This document shows positions 17,053 through 25,204 of a DNA stretch of 64,000 nucleotides, in pieces (the first letter of the stretch is position 1; every line of letters begins with the position of its first letter). The notes under the pieces were generated by a model that searched no databases, was not told where the DNA came from, and saw only the letters and a list, made by a program, of their open reading frames with translations. A program made the translations under genes and the position numbers. Origin of the DNA: DASSFZ01 sp035693785 (lineage in GTDB: Bacteria; Chloroflexota; Anaerolineae; Fen-1058); the NCBI GenBank assembly GCA_035693785.1, contig DASSFZ010000212.1:1-64000 (forward strand), in the 5' to 3' direction.

Positions 17053-18320
17053 GCCACTGGCTTCCTGTACACGACGGCATTGTTGCGCCCGAAAAACGAG
17101 ATCGTGTTTTGCAGGATCGTCCGAATGGGAATTGCCCGGCCCACGTTCGGCACGTAATCCAGATCGCATTCGGGATCAGGCTCGCGATAGTTGATCGTCG
17201 GGGGCACGAAACCGTGCTCCATCACTAACGCGCACGTCACCGCCTGCATGATCCCGGCCGCGCCCTGCGTATGCCCGAGCATCGACTTGATCGCGCTGAC
17301 CGGCACGCGACACGCCGCTTCACCAAACACGTTCTTGATCGTCTTGGTCTCGTTGACGTCGTTCAACTGTGTACTGGTACCGTGCGCGCATACGTAATCC
17401 ACCTCGTCAGGCTGTACGCCCGCCTCGTGCAACGCCAGGCGCATGGCCCGCGCCGACTGTTCGCTCGTCGGGCTGGGAGCCGTCATGTGATAAGCATCCG
17501 CCGACGCGCCGTAGCCGGCCACCTCCGCGTAGATATGCGCGCCGCGCCGCCGGGCATGCTCCCACTCTTCCAGCAGGATCACGCCTGCGCCCTCGCCCAT
17601 CACGAATCCGTTGCGCGTACGGTCGAAGGGACGCGACGCGCGTTCCGGCTCATCGTTGTGCTGCGACAGCACGTTGAGCATCGCGTAACTGTAGAAGATG
17701 TAGGGCTGGATCGGCGCCTCTGCGCCGCCTGCGATCATCAAGTCGGCCTCGCCATACTGGATCTGGCGAAAAGCGTAGCCCACTGCATCGGTGGACGACG
17801 CGCACGCTGCGGCGGTGACCGTGCTATCACCCTGCAGGCCGAACATCCCGTTCACGCTCAGCGCCACCTGTCCCAAGAAAGTGGTCAAGACGTGACGCGC
17901 GCAGCGCTGCGCCTCCGCTTCGTCGCCACGGGCGGCTGCGGCGAACAAGTCGTCCAAAAGAGGCAGACGCGCTTCCAAATCCCCCGCCGCCGAACCGATG
18001 CTCACCCCAGCACGCGTCCGATCTTCGGCGTCGAGCTGCACATCGGCATCGGCCAGCGCCTGCTGGGTCGCAACCAGCATGAATTGATTCGCGCGATCGG
18101 CTTGATCGGTCCAACGCGCAACGGCGGCGGCATCCAGATAGCGGCGCACATCGAAGACCTTCACTTCGGCAGCCATCGTGGAGCGGTAGCCGCTGGCATC
18201 GAACGCCTGGATCGGCCCTGCACCGGAGCGACCCGCCTTGAGGTTCTCCCAGAAGTCGCGTTTGCCGATCCCAATCGGCGACACGATCCCCACGCCGGTC
18301 AGCGCCACACGTCTAGCCAT
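17049..18320 (-). CDS. Beta-ketoacyl-ACP synthase, KS-alpha-like, intact C-H-H triad
   Basis: This 423-residue FabF-fold condensing enzyme has nucleophile C173 in TAAACASSTDA, H313 in AHGTSTQLND and H350 in SMLGHTQGAAG, the full Claisen-condensation triad. AGGAGATC precedes the ATG. The start overlaps the end of the adjacent ketosynthase-fold gene at 18313-19614, whose active-site Cys is missing. Paired, overlapping genes for one complete and one Cys-less ketosynthase are the hallmark of KS-alpha/KS-beta (chain-length factor) heterodimers in type II polyketide synthases, so I call this the catalytic half. The chain it extends is unknown. Confidence 0.9.
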   Translation of the reverse strand: MARRVALTGVGIVSPIGIGKRDFWENLKAGRSGAGPIQAFDASGYRSTMAAEVKVFDVRRYLDAAAVARWTDQADRANQFMLVATQQALADADVQLDAEDRTRAGVSIGSAAGDLEARLPLLDDLFAAAARGDEAEAQRCARHVLTTFLGQVALSVNGMFGLQGDSTVTAAACASSTDAVGYAFRQIQYGEADLMIAGGAEAPIQPYIFYSYAMLNVLSQHNDEPERASRPFDRTRNGFVMGEGAGVILLEEWEHARRRGAHIYAEVAGYGASADAYHMTAPSPTSEQSARAMRLALHEAGVQPDEVDYVCAHGTSTQLNDVNETKTIKNVFGEAACRVPVSAIKSMLGHTQGAAGIMQAVTCALVMEHGFVPPTINYREPDPECDLDYVPNVGRAIPIRTILQNTISFFGRNNAVVYRKPVA

Positions 18321-19614
18321 CGGCAGGATCTCCTTCGCGCCAGCGCTTGTAGACGAGCGCGCCGCACTTGCCCAGGACAGATAGGCTGTTGTGTAGGATC
18401 ACGGCGGGCGAGGCTGCCCGCGCCTGGTTGGGCACGTAATCCAGGTCGCACATCGGATCCGGCTGGCTGTAATTGATTGTCGGCGGCAGCAAGCCGCGCC
18501 CCAGCGCCAGACAGCAGCTCGCCGCTTGCAGCGCGCCGTCGGCGCCCAACGTATACCCGAATATGGGCTTGATGGAACTGACCGGCACGTCGTACGCGTG
18601 TTCGCCCAGAGCCTGCTTGATGGCCAGCGTCTCCCGGATGTCGCCCGCTTGAGTGCCGATGCCGTGCGCGGCGATGAACTCGACGCAGTCAGGAGCCAGG
18701 GCCGCATCCGCCAGCGCCATGCGCATGGCGAGGCTGGTATCGCCTGGCGCGTCGTGCGCCGGCAGGTCGTTGGCGGGCAGGCACGTCGCGGCATAGCCGG
18801 CCAGTTCGGCGTAGACGTGCGCGCCGCGCCGCAGCGCATGCTGCATCTCTTCCAAGACGAGAATGGCCGCACCCTCGCCGAGCACAAACCCGTCCCGCCC
18901 GGCATCGAACGGCCGGCAGGCGCGCTCTGGCTGATCGTTGCGGCGCGACAGCAAGCCGAGGCCGTCGAACAGGATTAGCGACGAATGCAGGATCGGCGCT
19001 TCGCTGCCGCCAGCGATCATGACATCGGCCTCGTCGTACTTGATCTGCCGATACGCATAGCCCAGCGCATCCATGCCGGCGGTCTCGGCGGCGTAGACCG
19101 TCACGCCCGGCCCGCGCAACTGAAAATTGACCGTGATGTTGCCGAACGACGCGCCGCTGCTGCCGATGATGCACGACAGGGCGTTCATCTTGTGAATGCC
19201 GCCTGTCTGGATGCGCTCTATCTCGCCGCGCGCCATACGGATCGGGCCGGCAAACGTGCCGATGCTCGTGCCTGCGCGTTCGGAGTCGCTCGGGGTGAGG
19301 GTGAGATCGGCATCCTCCATCGCCATCTGGGCGGCCGCATACGCAAAGCCCGACACGCGCTCCATGAAGCGCGCCTGCTTGCGGTCGGTGTAATCGTTGA
19401 TGGAGAAGCCATCCACGCTGGCTGCGATGTGCACGCGCTGGCCCGGCCGAGGCTCAAGCGTGCGGATCGGCCCGGCGCACGAGCGGCCTTGACGGATGGC
19501 CTGCCAGAAGGCTTCTTTCCCGATGCCGGCCGGCGACACGACGCCAATGCCGGTCACCACCACGCGGCGGCGCGCGTTTTGTCGTGTCGAGGCGTCATGT
19601 GTCAGCATAACCAT
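18313..19614 (-). CDS. Ketosynthase-fold chain-length-factor-like protein (KS-beta), active-site Cys to Glu
   Basis: This 433-residue protein aligns over its whole length with the upstream-partner ketosynthase. At the nucleophile position it has E177 (YAAETAGMDALG) instead of Cys, and the second catalytic His is Y354 (SIKPIFGYTLGADG); H317 in AAHGIGT is kept. Loss of Cys (Gln in actinorhodin-type chain-length factors) is the diagnostic KS-beta change. Start at ATG 19614 overlaps the end of the carrier-protein gene; ATG 19608 is an alternative. Expected role: non-condensing partner that shapes the acyl tunnel and sets chain length. Confidence 0.88.
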   Translation of the reverse strand: MVMLTHDASTRQNARRRVVVTGIGVVSPAGIGKEAFWQAIRQGRSCAGPIRTLEPRPGQRVHIAASVDGFSINDYTDRKQARFMERVSGFAYAAAQMAMEDADLTLTPSDSERAGTSIGTFAGPIRMARGEIERIQTGGIHKMNALSCIIGSSGASFGNITVNFQLRGPGVTVYAAETAGMDALGYAYRQIKYDEADVMIAGGSEAPILHSSLILFDGLGLLSRRNDQPERACRPFDAGRDGFVLGEGAAILVLEEMQHALRRGAHVYAELAGYAATCLPANDLPAHDAPGDTSLAMRMALADAALAPDCVEFIAAHGIGTQAGDIRETLAIKQALGEHAYDVPVSSIKPIFGYTLGADGALQAASCCLALGRGLLPPTINYSQPDPMCDLDYVPNQARAASPAVILHNSLSVLGKCGALVYKRWREGDPADG

Positions 19615-20045
19615 CCGATTTCCCCGTAGTGCAGATTCGCCGTCATCAACAGCGCCAGCACCCGCTTCTGAGGATTGGGAGAGCGCCATAGTTCTTTGCG
19701 AAACTCGAGTTCGCGCTGGTGAATGCGGGTCTCGCTCATCAGCGGCCGCGAGCAACACAAGGGAGCCAGCAGGTCGAGATACTCGACGAGCTGGCCGACG
19801 GTGGAGATCTCGGCGGCGCGGGCCTCCAGCGTTTCCTCCCACGATGGATCGACGTACCGAAACACGTCGGCCTCGAACTCGCGCTCGATGGCGATTATGA
19901 GTTCCACGATGTCCAGCGAATCGGCGTCGAGGTCTTCGCGAAAACGGGCCTGGAGCGTCACGTCGTCCGGCGCGACATTGAGCGTATGCACAATGACATT
20001 TCGCATTCGCTCAAACGTGTTAAGCGAGTTCTTGCGTTCGCTCAT
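19602..20045 (-). CDS. Acyl carrier protein with ~60-residue C-terminal tail
   Basis: The first ~85 residues of this 147-residue protein are an acyl carrier domain with the phosphopantetheine site S43 in DLDADSLDIVELI, followed by the acidic helix IEREFEADV. ACPs of primary metabolism are about 80 residues. Here a tail (CCSRPLMSETRIHQREL and on to GEIGWLC) of some 60 residues follows, ending in Cys. The ATG at 20045 is preceded by GAGAGG. The gene overlaps both neighbours (FabZ before, KS-beta after). It carries the growing chain for the operon synthases. The tail may be an interaction element; I see no known domain in it. Confidence 0.88.
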   Translation of the reverse strand: MSERKNSLNTFERMRNVIVHTLNVAPDDVTLQARFREDLDADSLDIVELIIAIEREFEADVFRYVDPSWEETLEARAAEISTVGQLVEYLDLLAPLCCSRPLMSETRIHQRELEFRKELWRSPNPQKRVLALLMTANLHYGEIGWLC

Positions 20046-20532
20046 CGGAACCTCTCTCCGCGCGCAGCCGCTCACCGGTGTGGTCGCCGGGCGACGCAAT
20101 GACCACCTCGCCCTCGGCGACTGTCCCGCCGCCGGTGGTGATGCGACCTTGAATCACCATCACGCCCAGGCAGGCTCGAATCACCGTCGCTTCGATGCGC
20201 AGCGAGTCGCCGGGCCGCGCCGGTTGGCGAAAGCGAAAGTTGCGAATGCGCGCCAGGAAACCCAGGTAGGCAGTAGCCTCGTCGTCGTTCGACCCTGCCC
20301 GCAAGGCAATCCCGCCGACCTGCGCCACCATTTCGACCAGCAGAACACCCGGCACAATGGGATGATCGGGGAAGTGCCCGGCGAAGTACGGCTCGTTGAT
20401 GCTAACGTTCTTGATCGCCACCGCGCGCCGTCCCGGCTCAACTTCGAGGACGCGATCGACGAACAGGAAGGGATAGCGGTGGGGAAGCAGCCGAAAGATA
20501 TCCTGAATGTCCACGGCGTCCACCTCGCTCAC
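20020..20532 (-). CDS. fabZ: 3-hydroxyacyl-ACP dehydratase FabZ
   Basis: This 170-residue hot-dog dehydratase has the FabZ signature LLPHRYPFLFVDRV, the catalytic H53 in FAGHFPDHPIVPG and E67 in VLLVEMVAQ. It starts at GTG overlapping the TGA of fabG by four bases. It dehydrates 3-hydroxyacyl-ACP to trans-2-enoyl-ACP. A related but His-less protein lies at 24773-25204, so this copy must supply catalysis. The C-terminal 25 residues are charged and overlap the acp gene. Confidence 0.92.
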   Translation of the reverse strand: MSEVDAVDIQDIFRLLPHRYPFLFVDRVLEVEPGRRAVAIKNVSINEPYFAGHFPDHPIVPGVLLVEMVAQVGGIALRAGSNDDEATAYLGFLARIRNFRFRQPARPGDSLRIEATVIRACLGVMVIQGRITTGGGTVAEGEVVIASPGDHTGERLRAERGSDERTQELA

Positions 20533-21272
20533 ATGGCCAGACCGCCGTCCACTACCAGCACATGGCCGGTGATGTACTCGGCGGCCGGGCTGCTCAGGAA
20601 GACGACGGCTTTGGCCACGTCTTCAGGCCGGCCCAGGCGCTGGAGTGGAATCGCCTGCACAAACTTCTCCTGAACGTGAGCCGGAATCGCTTTCACCATC
20701 CGCGTGTCGATGAACCCCGGCGCGACGACGTTGACGGTGATGCGGTAGGTCGCCAGCTCGCGGGCGAGCGCTTTGCTCAGACCGATCAGGCCGGCTTTGG
20801 CCGCGCTGTAGTTGGCCTGACCGGCCTGCCCCATGATCCCGCTGATCGAGGCGACGTTGATGATGCGACCAGCCCGCTTTTTCATCATGGTCTTGGCGAC
20901 GGCACGCGCGCAGTGAAACGCGCCCTTGAGGTTGATGTCGAGGACGTGGTCCCAGTGCTCGTCGCTCATCATCAGCAGCAGCCGATCGGCGGTAACCCCG
21001 GCGTTGTTCACCAGCACGTCGACACGGCCCCAGCGGTCGAGCACGGTCTTGACCATCGACCTGACCGCACCAGCGTCCGCCACGTCGGCGCACACGGCGA
21101 CGCCCTCACCGCCGGCAGCGGCGACGTCGGAGACGAGCCGATCCGCGCTCGCCGCATCGCACACGTAGTTCACGGCCACGCTGGCGCCTTCTTGGGCGAG
21201 CGCCAAACAGATAGCGCGTCCGATCTCGCCGGTTCCGCCGGTGACCAACGCCACGCAGCCCGATAGCCTCAT
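20529..21272 (-). CDS. fabG: 3-oxoacyl-ACP reductase FabG
   Basis: This 247-residue SDR has TGGTGEIGRAI (NADP(H) site), NNAGVTADRLL, the catalytic Ser-Tyr-Lys set in NVASISGIMGQAGQANYSAAKAG, and the tail GHVLVVDGGLAM, all typical FabG. The ATG at 21272 overlaps the fabI stop (TGATG), so a longer frame to 21380 is rejected. It reduces 3-ketoacyl-ACP to 3-hydroxyacyl-ACP, between the condensing enzymes and FabZ. Confidence 0.93.
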   Translation of the reverse strand: MRLSGCVALVTGGTGEIGRAICLALAQEGASVAVNYVCDAASADRLVSDVAAAGGEGVAVCADVADAGAVRSMVKTVLDRWGRVDVLVNNAGVTADRLLLMMSDEHWDHVLDINLKGAFHCARAVAKTMMKKRAGRIINVASISGIMGQAGQANYSAAKAGLIGLSKALARELATYRITVNVVAPGFIDTRMVKAIPAHVQEKFVQAIPLQRLGRPEDVAKAVVFLSSPAAEYITGHVLVVDGGLAM

Positions 21273-22063
21273 CACGCTTCCTTCACCGGCTCCGGCAGGC
21301 GAATGCCCAGGATGTTGAAGCCGCCGTCGACATACACCACTTCGCCGGTCACGGCGCCGGACAGATCGCTGCACAGCCACACGGCCGTCTTGCCCACGTC
21401 CTCGATGGTGACGCGCCGCCGCAGCGGGGCGATGTCCTCGAAAGTGCGAAACAGCGTCTTGAAACCGGTCACGCCGGCCGAAGCCAGCGTGCGAATCGGC
21501 CCGGGGCTGATGGCGTTGACGCGTATATGGCGCGGCCCCAAGTCGCAGGCCAGATAGCGCACGCTCGCTTCGAGCGCGGCCTTGGCCACACCCATCACGT
21601 TGTAGTGCGGCATCACTTGCCGGCTGCCGTGGAAGGTGAGGGTGAGGACGCTGCCGCCCGGGTTCATCAACGGCGCGGCGGCCCGCACCAGAGCCGTGAG
21701 CGAATAGGCGCTGATGTCGAGCGCCAAGTGAAAACCCTCGCGCGAGGTGTCGAGGTACGGCCGGTTGAGATCGTCGCGATTGGCGAAGGCGACGCTATGC
21801 ACCAGGAAGTCCAGCGTCCCGAACGCCTGACGCGCTTTCTCAAACAGCGTCGCGATGTCCGCGTCGCGCGTCACGTCGCACGGCTCGACGAACTCGGCCC
21901 GCAGGCTGCGCGCCAGCGGCCGCACGCGTCGCTCCAGCGCGGGCACGGCGTAACTGAAGCCGAGTGTCGCGCCCTCCGCGTGCAGAGCCTGGGCGATGCC
22001 CCAGGCAATGCTGTGATCGTTTGCCACGCCGAAGATCAGGCCTTGCTTGCCGCTGAGTAACAC
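21272..22063 (-). CDS. fabI: Enoyl-ACP reductase FabI-like
   Basis: This 263-residue protein shows FabI features: FGVANDHSIAWGIAQAL at the N-terminus, HSVAFANRDDL, the Tyr and Lys of HYNVMGVAKAALEASVRYLA, and RVNAISPGPIRTLAS. The first active-site Tyr of E. coli FabI (LTYLGAE) is replaced here by Phe (LTFHGSR), which is tolerated in some homologues. GTG start with GAGGAGG upstream. It would make the chain fully or partly saturated, setting the operon apart from aryl-polyene-type systems that leave double bonds. Confidence 0.88.
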   Translation of the reverse strand: MLLSGKQGLIFGVANDHSIAWGIAQALHAEGATLGFSYAVPALERRVRPLARSLRAEFVEPCDVTRDADIATLFEKARQAFGTLDFLVHSVAFANRDDLNRPYLDTSREGFHLALDISAYSLTALVRAAAPLMNPGGSVLTLTFHGSRQVMPHYNVMGVAKAALEASVRYLACDLGPRHIRVNAISPGPIRTLASAGVTGFKTLFRTFEDIAPLRRRVTIEDVGKTAVWLCSDLSGAVTGEVVYVDGGFNILGIRLPEPVKEA

Positions 22064-22096
22064 AGCGCCTCCTCGCTCTCACAGTGCATCCGACAT

Positions 22097-22183
22097 GTCA
22101 TTCTGAGGCACGAAGCGCCGAAGAATCTCTGTTTTCGCGGCCCGACATGAGACACTTCGCTCGCTGCGCCCGCCCAGAGTGAC
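22097..22183. repeat. Intergenic imperfect inverted-repeat element
   Basis: The spacer between fabI and the next ketosynthase holds an element that starts GTCATTCTGAGGCACGAAG and ends CGCCCAGAGTGAC, so its ends are imperfect inverted repeats (GTCATTCTGAG against CAGAGTGAC). Inside are AAGAATCTC and GAGACACTTCG arms. This form resembles the widespread GTCATTCTGAG...CAGAATGAC class of short non-coding genome repeats. It interrupts an otherwise overlapping operon. Confidence 0.55.
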
Positions 22184-22209
22184 GGCTGCACGGAGTCTTA
22201 AGACACACT

Positions 22210-23451
22210 CTAAATCGCCGCGCGTTGCAGGATCAGGCACGCGTTTTGCCCGCCGAAGCCTGCCGAGTTGGAGAGCGCCACATCTACCCGGGCCTGACGC
22301 GCTGTGTTCGGTACGTAATCCAGGTCGCACTCCGGATCCGGATACTCGTAGTTGATCGTGGGCGGCAGCACGCCGTCGCAGATCGCTTTCACGCAGATCA
22401 TCGCCTCCACCGCGCCGGCAGCGGCAATCAGGTGGCCTGTCATCGACTTGGTCGAGCTGACCGGCACTCGCTGGGCATGCTCGCCGAACACCGACTTGAT
22501 GGCGCGCGTCTCGATCGCGTCGTTGAGCGACGTCGAGGTGCCGTGCGCGTTAATGTAGTCCACGTCCTGCGGCGAGAGCCGGGCCTTGCGCAGCGCGAGA
22601 TGCATAGCCCGCGCCAGGCCCTCGCCGTCCTCCGGAGGCGCGGTGATGTGGTAAGCGTCGGCCGTCGCCGCATAGCCCACCAGCTCGGCGTATATGCGTG
22701 CGCCGCGCGCCTGCGCGTGCTCAAGCTCTTCCAGGATCACCACGCCCGCTCCCTCGGCCAGCACGAAGCCGTCGCGCCAGGCATCGAACGGGCGGCTGGC
22801 GCGCGTCGGCTCGGCGTTGCGCCGTGAGAGCGCGCGCATGGCGCTGAATCCGGCAACGGTCAGCGGCCCGACCGAGGCTTCCGTCCCGCCCGCGATCATC
22901 ACGTCGGCGTCGTCGCGCCGGATGATCTCCGCTGCCTCGCCGATGGCGTGTGCGCCGGTGCTGCACGCCGACATGACGCAGAAATTCGGTCCCTTCACGC
23001 CCAGCGCCATGGCGATCTGGCTGGAAGCCATGCTGCTGATCCACATCGGCACCAGCAACGGGTGGATGCGCTTGGGACCGTGTTCGAGCATCACGCGGAA
23101 TTGCTCGAAGAGCGTGGTCGTGCCGCCTTTGCCGCTGCCGATAATCACGCCGGTTCGCTCAGCGAGGCCGTTGTCGAAGCACAGACCCGTCTCCTGCACG
23201 GCTTGAAACGCGGCGGCCATCGCGTATTGCACAAACGGATCGAGTCGCCGCGCCTGCTTCGCGCCCAGAATGGACGCCGGGTCGAAGTCCTTGATTTCGG
23301 CCCCGATGTGGACGTCCCACTCCGAAGTGTCGAACTTCGTGATGAGGCCGACACCGGATTGCCCCGCGCACAGGGCTGACCACAGCGACGGAACGTCGGG
23401 CCCCAACGACGTCAACGCTCCCATACCGGTGATGACCACACGTCGAGTCAT
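22210..23451 (-). CDS. fabF: Beta-ketoacyl-ACP synthase II (third ketosynthase)
   Basis: This 413-residue FabF has C163 in MSACSTGAHAIGEAA, H303 in NAHGTSTSLND and H340 in SMTGHLIAAAGAVEA, a complete active site. MTRRVVITGMGALTSLG is the standard N-terminus, with AAGGTGAG upstream. It is closer to housekeeping FabF than to the KS-alpha/KS-beta pair at 17049-19614. A near paralogue follows upstream on the same strand (23481-24743), which suggests two condensing steps with different chain-length or substrate preference. Confidence 0.92.
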   Translation of the reverse strand: MTRRVVITGMGALTSLGPDVPSLWSALCAGQSGVGLITKFDTSEWDVHIGAEIKDFDPASILGAKQARRLDPFVQYAMAAAFQAVQETGLCFDNGLAERTGVIIGSGKGGTTTLFEQFRVMLEHGPKRIHPLLVPMWISSMASSQIAMALGVKGPNFCVMSACSTGAHAIGEAAEIIRRDDADVMIAGGTEASVGPLTVAGFSAMRALSRRNAEPTRASRPFDAWRDGFVLAEGAGVVILEELEHAQARGARIYAELVGYAATADAYHITAPPEDGEGLARAMHLALRKARLSPQDVDYINAHGTSTSLNDAIETRAIKSVFGEHAQRVPVSSTKSMTGHLIAAAGAVEAMICVKAICDGVLPPTINYEYPDPECDLDYVPNTARQARVDVALSNSAGFGGQNACLILQRAAI

Positions 23452-23480
23452 GTCATCTCACCTTCTTTCTCAAACGCAAC

Positions 23481-24743
23481 TCAAGCCGGCGCGGCGCCGT
23501 GCCCGTTGCGCCACTTGCCGAAGATTAGGCTCGCGTTGTGCCCACCGAATCCGGCCGAGTTGGACAGCGCTACGTCGACGCGGCGCACCAGGGGCTGGTT
23601 GGGCACGTAGTTCAAGTCGCAAGCCGGGTCCCGATACTCGTAGTTGATCGTCGGCGGAATTATGCCGTCGTTGATGGCGCGCAGGCAGAAGATGGCCTCC
23701 ACCGCGCCGGATGCGCCCAGTAGATGACCGGTCATCGACTTGGTCGAGCTGACCGGCAGGTCGTAAGCGTACTCACCGAAGACGCCCTTGAGCGCCAGCG
23801 TCTCGACGCGATCGTTGAGCGGCGTCGACGTGCCATGCGCGTTGACGTAATGGACGTCTTCGGGCGCCAGGCCGGCCTTGTTCAGCGCAATGCGGATGGC
23901 GCGCACCAAACCGTCGCCACCCTCCACCGGAGCGGTGATGTGATGCGCGTCGGCCGTCGCGCCGTAACCCAGCAGCTCGCCGTAGATGCGCGCGCCGCGT
24001 CGCTGCGCGTGCTCGGCCGACTCGAGCACGAGCACGCCGGACCCTTCGCCGATGACGAACCCGTCGCGTTGGGCGTCGAACGGCCGGCTGGCATGCACCG
24101 GGTCATCGTTGCGACGCGAGAGCGCGCGCATGGCCGTGAAGCCGGCCACGCAAATGGGGTGGAGCGAGGCATCGCTGCCGCCTGCAATCATCACATCGGC
24201 GTCGCCGCGCCGGATGACCTCGGCGGCCTCGCCGATCGAATGTGCGCTGGTGCAGCACGCCGAGACAATGGCGAAGTTGGGTCCCTTGGCGCCCACCCGC
24301 ATGGCAACGTGAGCCGACGCCATATCGCAAATCATCATCGGGATCAGGAAGGGACTGACCCGTTCCGGCCCGTAACGATCGAGCGTCCGCAGCTCGTCGC
24401 ACAGGGTGATGGTGCCGCCTTTGCCCGAACCGATCAGCACGCCGACCCGCTCGGCGTCGACCTCGTCCATCTTCAGCCCGGCGTCGGCAACGGCGCGGTC
24501 GGCTGCGTACAGCGCGTATTGCACAAATCGATCGAGTCGCCGGGCCTCCTTGCGGCTGCAACAGACGGCTGCATCGAAGTCGCGTACCTCGGCGGCGATC
24601 TGGCTGTCGAAAGGCGTGGGATCGAACGATTGAATGCGCCGCACGCCGGAGCGACCTTCGAGCAGCGCCGTCCACACTTCGTCCACTTCATGCCCCAGCG
24701 AGATCAAAATACCCATGCCGGTGACAACCATGCGTCGGCTCAT
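23481..24743 (-). CDS. fabF: Beta-ketoacyl-ACP synthase II (fourth ketosynthase)
   Basis: This 420-residue FabF paralogue has C163 in VSACCTSAHSIGEAA (a second Cys follows directly), H303 in NAHGTSTPLND and H340 in SMTGHLLGASGAVEA. The ATG at 24743 with GGAG upstream is preferred over a TTG 15 bases earlier. It is colinear with the enzyme at 22210-23451 throughout, consistent with tandem duplication and divergence. Condenses malonyl-ACP with an acyl thioester. Confidence 0.92.
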   Translation of the reverse strand: MSRRMVVTGMGILISLGHEVDEVWTALLEGRSGVRRIQSFDPTPFDSQIAAEVRDFDAAVCCSRKEARRLDRFVQYALYAADRAVADAGLKMDEVDAERVGVLIGSGKGGTITLCDELRTLDRYGPERVSPFLIPMMICDMASAHVAMRVGAKGPNFAIVSACCTSAHSIGEAAEVIRRGDADVMIAGGSDASLHPICVAGFTAMRALSRRNDDPVHASRPFDAQRDGFVIGEGSGVLVLESAEHAQRRGARIYGELLGYGATADAHHITAPVEGGDGLVRAIRIALNKAGLAPEDVHYVNAHGTSTPLNDRVETLALKGVFGEYAYDLPVSSTKSMTGHLLGASGAVEAIFCLRAINDGIIPPTINYEYRDPACDLNYVPNQPLVRRVDVALSNSAGFGGHNASLIFGKWRNGHGAAPA

Positions 24744-24772
24744 ACGCCCGATCTCCAATCAGGTCGGCCAGG

Positions 24773-25204
24773 TCAACGTGCGGATTCGTCGCGGGGCATG
24801 CTCAAGACGACTTCACCTTCGGCCACCAGGTCGTCGCCGGCCTTCACCTGGCCGCGCACGCAGACAAACCCACGTCGCCCAGCAGCGACTTCGACTTCGA
24901 GTGTCAAGGCGTCTCCCGGCCCAGCCGGGCGAACGATGTGAAAGTTCTCGATGCTCGCCAGGTAGCCGGCGCGCCCGGCGGCATCCGTTCCCAGCGACGC
25001 AGTCAGCCGACCCGCCTGGGCAATCGCTTCGATCAGCCACACACCGGACCAGTCAGGCGCGCTCGTCGCCAGCGGCTCGCCGATGCTAATCACATTGCGG
25101 GCCACGCCGCGCCGGCCCGGCTCAATCGCGAGCACGCCGTCGACGCGCAGCATCGGCGGTCGGTGCGGCAGGACGGCCAGCACGTCGGCGCTATACAGGT
25201 TCAA
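24773..25204 (-). CDS. FabZ-like hot-dog protein lacking the catalytic His
   Basis: This 143-residue protein has the FabZ opening VLPHRPPMLRVDGV and ends with the hot-dog strands and GEVVLSMP. Where FabZ has NEPYFAGHFPDHPIVPGVLLVEMVAQ, this protein reads GEPLATSAPDWSGVWLIEAIAQAG: the GHFP His is absent and about four residues are missing, while the Glu (E59) is kept. It starts at TTG (GGAG upstream) inside the end of the preceding radical SAM gene. It could be a non-catalytic partner in a dehydratase heterodimer, a thioesterase-like enzyme, or an inactive relic. Confidence 0.8.
   Translation of the reverse strand: MNLYSADVLAVLPHRPPMLRVDGVLAIEPGRRGVARNVISIGEPLATSAPDWSGVWLIEAIAQAGRLTASLGTDAAGRAGYLASIENFHIVRPAGPGDALTLEVEVAAGRRGFVCVRGQVKAGDDLVAEGEVVLSMPRDESAR

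Noticed and set aside
23724..24941. Plus-strand 405-codon frame over the fourth ketosynthase
   Set aside because: Antisense shadow rich in Arg, Gly and His; the opposite strand encodes an intact FabF active site.
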